DNA of 64,000 nucleotides, taken from contig NZ_JAIOJZ010000001.1 of assembly GCF_020404845.1 (NCBI RefSeq), positions 1 through 64,000 on the forward strand, written 5' to 3'. The DNA comes from Streptomyces hyderabadensis. GTDB taxonomy: Bacteria; Actinomycetota; Actinomycetes; Streptomycetales; Streptomycetaceae. This document shows positions 61,017 to 64,000 of this stretch, piece by piece (the first letter of the stretch is position 1; every line of letters starts with the position of its first letter). The notes beneath the pieces are model-generated. The model worked only from the letters and a program-made list of their open reading frames with translations. It had not been told where the DNA came from and searched no databases. The position numbers were made by a program, and so were the translations under genes.

Positions 61017-62825
61017 ATGCCGTTGAACCGCCGTACGTTTCTGAGCAGGTCCGCCGTGACGGGGGCGGGGGTCGCCCTGGCCGGTGCGGCGGCTGCTCCG
61101 GCGGCCGAGGCCGCGGCCCCCGCACACCGGGGCGGCCGCGGGTCCAAGCGGTACGCGCTGACCGTGCTCGGCACCACCGATCTGCACGGGCACGTCTTCA
61201 ACTGGGACTACTTCAAGGACGCCGAGTACACCGACGCGGCGGGCAACGCCCAGGGTCTCGGCCGGATCTCCACCCTGGTGAACCAGGTGCGCGAGGAGAA
61301 GGGCCGCGGCAACACGCTGCTGCTGGACGCGGGCGACACCATCCAGGGCACGCCGCTGACGTACTACTACGCGAAGGTGGACCCGATCACCGCCGAGGGC
61401 GGTCCGGTGCACCCGATGGCGCAGGCGATGAACGCCATCGGCTACGACGCGGTGGCGCTCGGCAACCACGAGTTCAACTACGGCATCGAGACGCTGCGCC
61501 GGTTCGAGGAGCAGTGCGACTTCCCGCTGCTCGGGGCGAACGCGGTGGACGCGAAGACGCTGAAGCCGGCCTTTCCGCCGTATTTCATGAAGACCTTCCG
61601 GGTGAAGGGCGCGCCGCCGGTGAAGGTGGCGGTGCTGGGGCTGACCAATCCGGGCATCGCGATCTGGGACAAGGCGTACGTGCAGGGGAAGCTGGCTTTC
61701 CCGGGTCTTGAGGAGCAGGCGGCCAAGTGGGTGCCGAAGCTGCGTTCGATGGGCGCGGACGTGGTGGTGGTCTCGGCGCACTCGGGTTCGTCGGGCACGT
61801 CCTCGTACGGTGACCAGGTCCCCTACGTCGAGAACGCGGCGGCGAACGTGGCGCGGCAGGTGCCGGGCATCGACGCGATCCTGGTGGGGCACGCGCACGA
61901 GGAGATCGCGGAGCTGAAGGTCGTCAACGAGGAGACCGGGAAGACGGTCGTGCTGTCGGAGCCGCTGTGCTATGCCGAGCGGCTGACCCTGTTCGACTTC
62001 GAGCTGGTCTTCGAGCGGGGTCGCTGGCACGTCGAGTCGGTGAGGGCGTCGCTGCGCAACTCGAACGCGGTCGAGGACGACCCGCGGATCACGAAGCTGC
62101 TGGCGGACGAGCACGCGAAGGTGGTGGCGTATGTCAACCAGGTGGTCGGCACCGCCACCGAGACGCTGACGACGGTCGAGGCGCGGTACAAGGACGCGCC
62201 GATCATCGACCTGATCACCAAGGTGCAGGAGGACGTGGTCAAGGAGGCGCTGGCGGGCACGGAGTACGCCACGCTGCCGGTCCTGGCGCAGGCGTCGCCG
62301 TTCTCGCGGACTTCGGAGATCCCGGCCGGCGATGTGACGATCCGGGATCTGTCGAGCCTGTACGTGTACGACAACACGCTGGTGGCGAAGCTGCTGACGG
62401 GCGCGCAGGTGCGGGCGTACCTGGAGTACTCGGCGGAGTACTACGTGCGGACGGCGGCCGGTGCGCCGGTGGACGTGGAGAAGCTGACCAACGCGAACGG
62501 CCGTCCGGACTACAACTACGACTACGTGTCGGGGCTGACGTACGAGATCGACATCGCGCAGCCGGCCGGTTCGCGGATCAGGAACCTCGCCTTCGGCGGT
62601 GCCCCGCTGGACGACGCGCAGCAGTTCGTGCTGGCGGTGAACAACTACCGGGCCAACGGCGGCGGCGCGTTCCCGCACGTGGCGTCGGCCAGGGAGCTGT
62701 GGTCGGAGTCGACGGAGATCCGTACCCGGATCGCGGAGTGGGCGACGGCGAAGGGCGTGCTGGATCCGAAGGACTTCGCGTCCGTGGACTGGGCGCTGAC
62801 CCGCGACGGCGAGCCGGTGTTCTGA
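61017..62825 (+). CDS. Tat-exported 5'-nucleotidase / 2',3'-cyclic phosphodiesterase
   Basis: 602 aa. The N-terminus MPLNRRTFLSRSAVTGAGVA is a twin-arginine signal (NRRTFL), with cleavage expected near AAEAAAPA at residue 35. The calcineurin-like domain carries GTTDLHGHVF near 53 (DxH), LLLDAGDTIQGTPL near 101 (GD), ALGNHEFNYG near 144 (GNHE) and ILVGHAHEE near 290 (GHxH), all metal ligands of the UshA/CpdB type. The C-terminal 5'-nucleotidase domain has TNANGRPDYNYDYVSGLTYEID near 485. It salvages nucleotides outside the cell. The ATG has GAGGAG upstream. Confidence 0.94.
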   Translation: MPLNRRTFLSRSAVTGAGVALAGAAAAPAAEAAAPAHRGGRGSKRYALTVLGTTDLHGHVFNWDYFKDAEYTDAAGNAQGLGRISTLVNQVREEKGRGNTLLLDAGDTIQGTPLTYYYAKVDPITAEGGPVHPMAQAMNAIGYDAVALGNHEFNYGIETLRRFEEQCDFPLLGANAVDAKTLKPAFPPYFMKTFRVKGAPPVKVAVLGLTNPGIAIWDKAYVQGKLAFPGLEEQAAKWVPKLRSMGADVVVVSAHSGSSGTSSYGDQVPYVENAAANVARQVPGIDAILVGHAHEEIAELKVVNEETGKTVVLSEPLCYAERLTLFDFELVFERGRWHVESVRASLRNSNAVEDDPRITKLLADEHAKVVAYVNQVVGTATETLTTVEARYKDAPIIDLITKVQEDVVKEALAGTEYATLPVLAQASPFSRTSEIPAGDVTIRDLSSLYVYDNTLVAKLLTGAQVRAYLEYSAEYYVRTAAGAPVDVEKLTNANGRPDYNYDYVSGLTYEIDIAQPAGSRIRNLAFGGAPLDDAQQFVLAVNNYRANGGGAFPHVASARELWSESTEIRTRIAEWATAKGVLDPKDFASVDWALTRDGEPVF

Positions 62826-62846
62826 TCGGGGGCATCGGGGGCGGCC

Positions 62847-64000
62847 TCAGATTCCGTCCGCCAGGGGGGTGAGTTCCCGGTGGTGGCGCGCTGACGGGAT
62901 CTGGGGCCGGCCGCCTTCCAGGCCGAAGGTGGTGAAGGCGGTGCGGGCGGGCAGCGGGTAGGGCTCGCGTCCGGTGAGGTCGTTGAGGATGGTGGCGCTG
63001 CGCCAGGCGGCGAGGCCGAGGTCGGGTGTGCCGACGCCGTGGGTGTGCGTCTCGGCGTTCTGGACGTAGACGGCGCCGGTGACGGACGGGTCGAGGACGA
63101 GGCGGTGGCGGTCGTCGACGCGGGGGCGTTCGCGGCTGTCGCGCCGCATGTAGGGGTCGAGACCGGCGAGGAGGCGGCCGAGGGGGCGTTCGCGGTGGCC
63201 GGTGGCGAGGACGACGGCGTCGGTGGTGAGGCGGGAGCGGGTCTTCTGCTGTTCGTGTTCCAGGTGGAGTTCGACCTGGGTGGCGGCGATGCGTCCGGCG
63301 GTGCGGACGTGGACGCCGGGGGTGAGGGTGGTGTCGGGCCAGCCGCCGTCGAGGGTGCGCCGGTACAGCTCGTCGTGGATGGCGGCGGTGGTGTCGGCGT
63401 CGATGCCTTTGTGGAGTTGCCACTGGGCGGCGACGAGGCGGTCGCGGACCGGTTCGGCCAGGCCGTGGAAGTAGCGGGTGTAGTCGGGGGTGAAGTGCTC
63501 CAGGCCGAGCTTGGAGTACTCCATGGGTGCGAGGGCTTGGGTGCGGCCGAGCCAGTGCAGCCGTTCGCGGCCTGCGGGGCGGTGGCGGAGCAGGTCCAGG
63601 AAGATTTCCGCGCCGGACTGTCCGGTGCCGATGACGGTGATGTGTCCGGCGGCCAGGAGTGTGTCGCGGTGGCGGAGGTAGTCGGCGGCGTGGACGACGG
63701 GGACGGTGGGGTCCTCGGCGAGGGGTCTGAGCGGGTCGGGGACGTGCGGTTGGGTGCCGATGCCGAGGACGACGTTCCTGGTGTAGGTCCGGCCGAGCGC
63801 TTCGGCCTCTCCGTCGGTGTCCAGCTGGGTGTAGTCGACCTCGAAGAGGTCGCGTTCGGGGTTCCAGCGCACGGCGTCGACCTGGTGGTGGAAGCGGAGC
63901 GCGGGCAGGTTCTCGGCGACCCAGCGGCAGTAGGCGTCGTATTCGGCGCGTTCGATGTGGAAGCGTTCGGCGAAGTAGAAGGGGAAGAGGCGTTCTCTGG
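62847..64000 (-). CDS. Lysine/ornithine N-hydroxylase, siderophore type (5' end outside window)
   Basis: About 384 codons of the C-terminal part, flavin monooxygenase of the IucD/SidA/PvdA family. The visible start reads RERLFPFYFAERFHIERAEYDAYCRW. ITVIGTGQSGAEIFLDLLRHR near the middle is the NADPH-binding motif, and TDAVVLATGHRERP near the end is the ATGY-type motif. The enzyme hydroxylates the side-chain amine of lysine or ornithine to make hydroxamates for siderophores such as desferrioxamine. It is convergent with the 5'-nucleotidase, 21 bases apart. The gene continues beyond 64000, so the start and substrate cannot be judged. Confidence 0.88.
   Translation of the reverse strand, partial: RERLFPFYFAERFHIERAEYDAYCRWVAENLPALRFHHQVDAVRWNPERDLFEVDYTQLDTDGEAEALGRTYTRNVVLGIGTQPHVPDPLRPLAEDPTVPVVHAADYLRHRDTLLAAGHITVIGTGQSGAEIFLDLLRHRPAGRERLHWLGRTQALAPMEYSKLGLEHFTPDYTRYFHGLAEPVRDRLVAAQWQLHKGIDADTTAAIHDELYRRTLDGGWPDTTLTPGVHVRTAGRIAATQVELHLEHEQQKTRSRLTTDAVVLATGHRERPLGRLLAGLDPYMRRDSRERPRVDDRHRLVLDPSVTGAVYVQNAETHTHGVGTPDLGLAAWRSATILNDLTGREPYPLPARTAFTTFGLEGGRPQIPSARHHRELTPLADGI

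Overview
This window is chromosomal DNA of an actinomycete, almost certainly a Streptomyces. GC is near 72 percent, GTG starts are frequent, many genes look leaderless (TANNNT, 6-7 bases, then the start codon), and lineage markers are present: DUF397/XRE pairs, mycothiol-type maleylpyruvate isomerase, ANTAR regulator, four-domain S1 protein and CorA-like transporter. From memory, the order uvrA - aroQ - terC - terD - uvrB - glpQ2 - ogt - coaE - rpsA - polA - livKHMGF - ANTAR regulator - pyk matches the core of the S. coelicolor chromosome. No search was run, so this is recognition only.

Layout. 1-14.5 kb is rich in DNA repair and stress genes: uvrA (3' end off the window), an MBL-fold hydrolase, aroQ, terC with a structured leader, two TerD-domain genes, uvrB, an MHYT membrane protein, a secreted glycerophosphodiesterase and ogt. 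14.5-20.5 kb holds a VOC protein, the psuG-psuK pseudouridine operon, a methyltransferase, a CorA transporter, a uridine-kinase-like protein and a DUF1772 protein. 20.6-24.3 kb is a lineage-specific regulatory island (DUF574-type methyltransferase, DUF397, XRE regulator, HATPase and two small unknowns) with paired palindromes in its divergent promoter region. 24.4-34.7 kb is mixed metabolism: DUF899, amidohydrolase, FUSC protein, nucleotidyltransferase, RidA, prolyl aminopeptidase, uracil-DNA glycosylase, S4 protein, DoxX, methyltransferase and TPR protein. 34.7-47.3 kb returns to core genes: coaE, a PAC2 protein, rpsA, a methyltransferase, hrpB, a lytic transglycosylase and polA. 47.5-57.5 kb has a YdeP-type molybdoenzyme, a hotdog thioesterase, two envelope proteins and the livKHMGF branched-chain amino-acid ABC operon. 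57.6-64 kb has the ANTAR regulator, a tRNA, an HTH-LAGLIDADG protein, pyk, a Tat-exported 5'-nucleotidase and the C-terminal part of a siderophore-type amino-acid N-hydroxylase.

How the parts connect. Five genes (uvrA, a terD gene, uvrB, ogt and polA) share one upstream motif, TTGTCAGTG or CTGTCAGTG, then 8 bases, then a -10 hexamer. This is the promoter class driven by PafBC in the RecA-independent DNA-damage response of mycobacteria. The window therefore reads as a loosely scattered damage regulon, and it includes a TerD protein. Other points of interest are the terC leader (riboswitch-like motifs plus a perfect hairpin that sequesters the ribosome site), a methyltransferase frame with no canonical start codon where its conserved N-terminus begins, and a short-variable-loop tRNA with anticodon CAA followed by a putative LAGLIDADG gene that ends flush against pyk.
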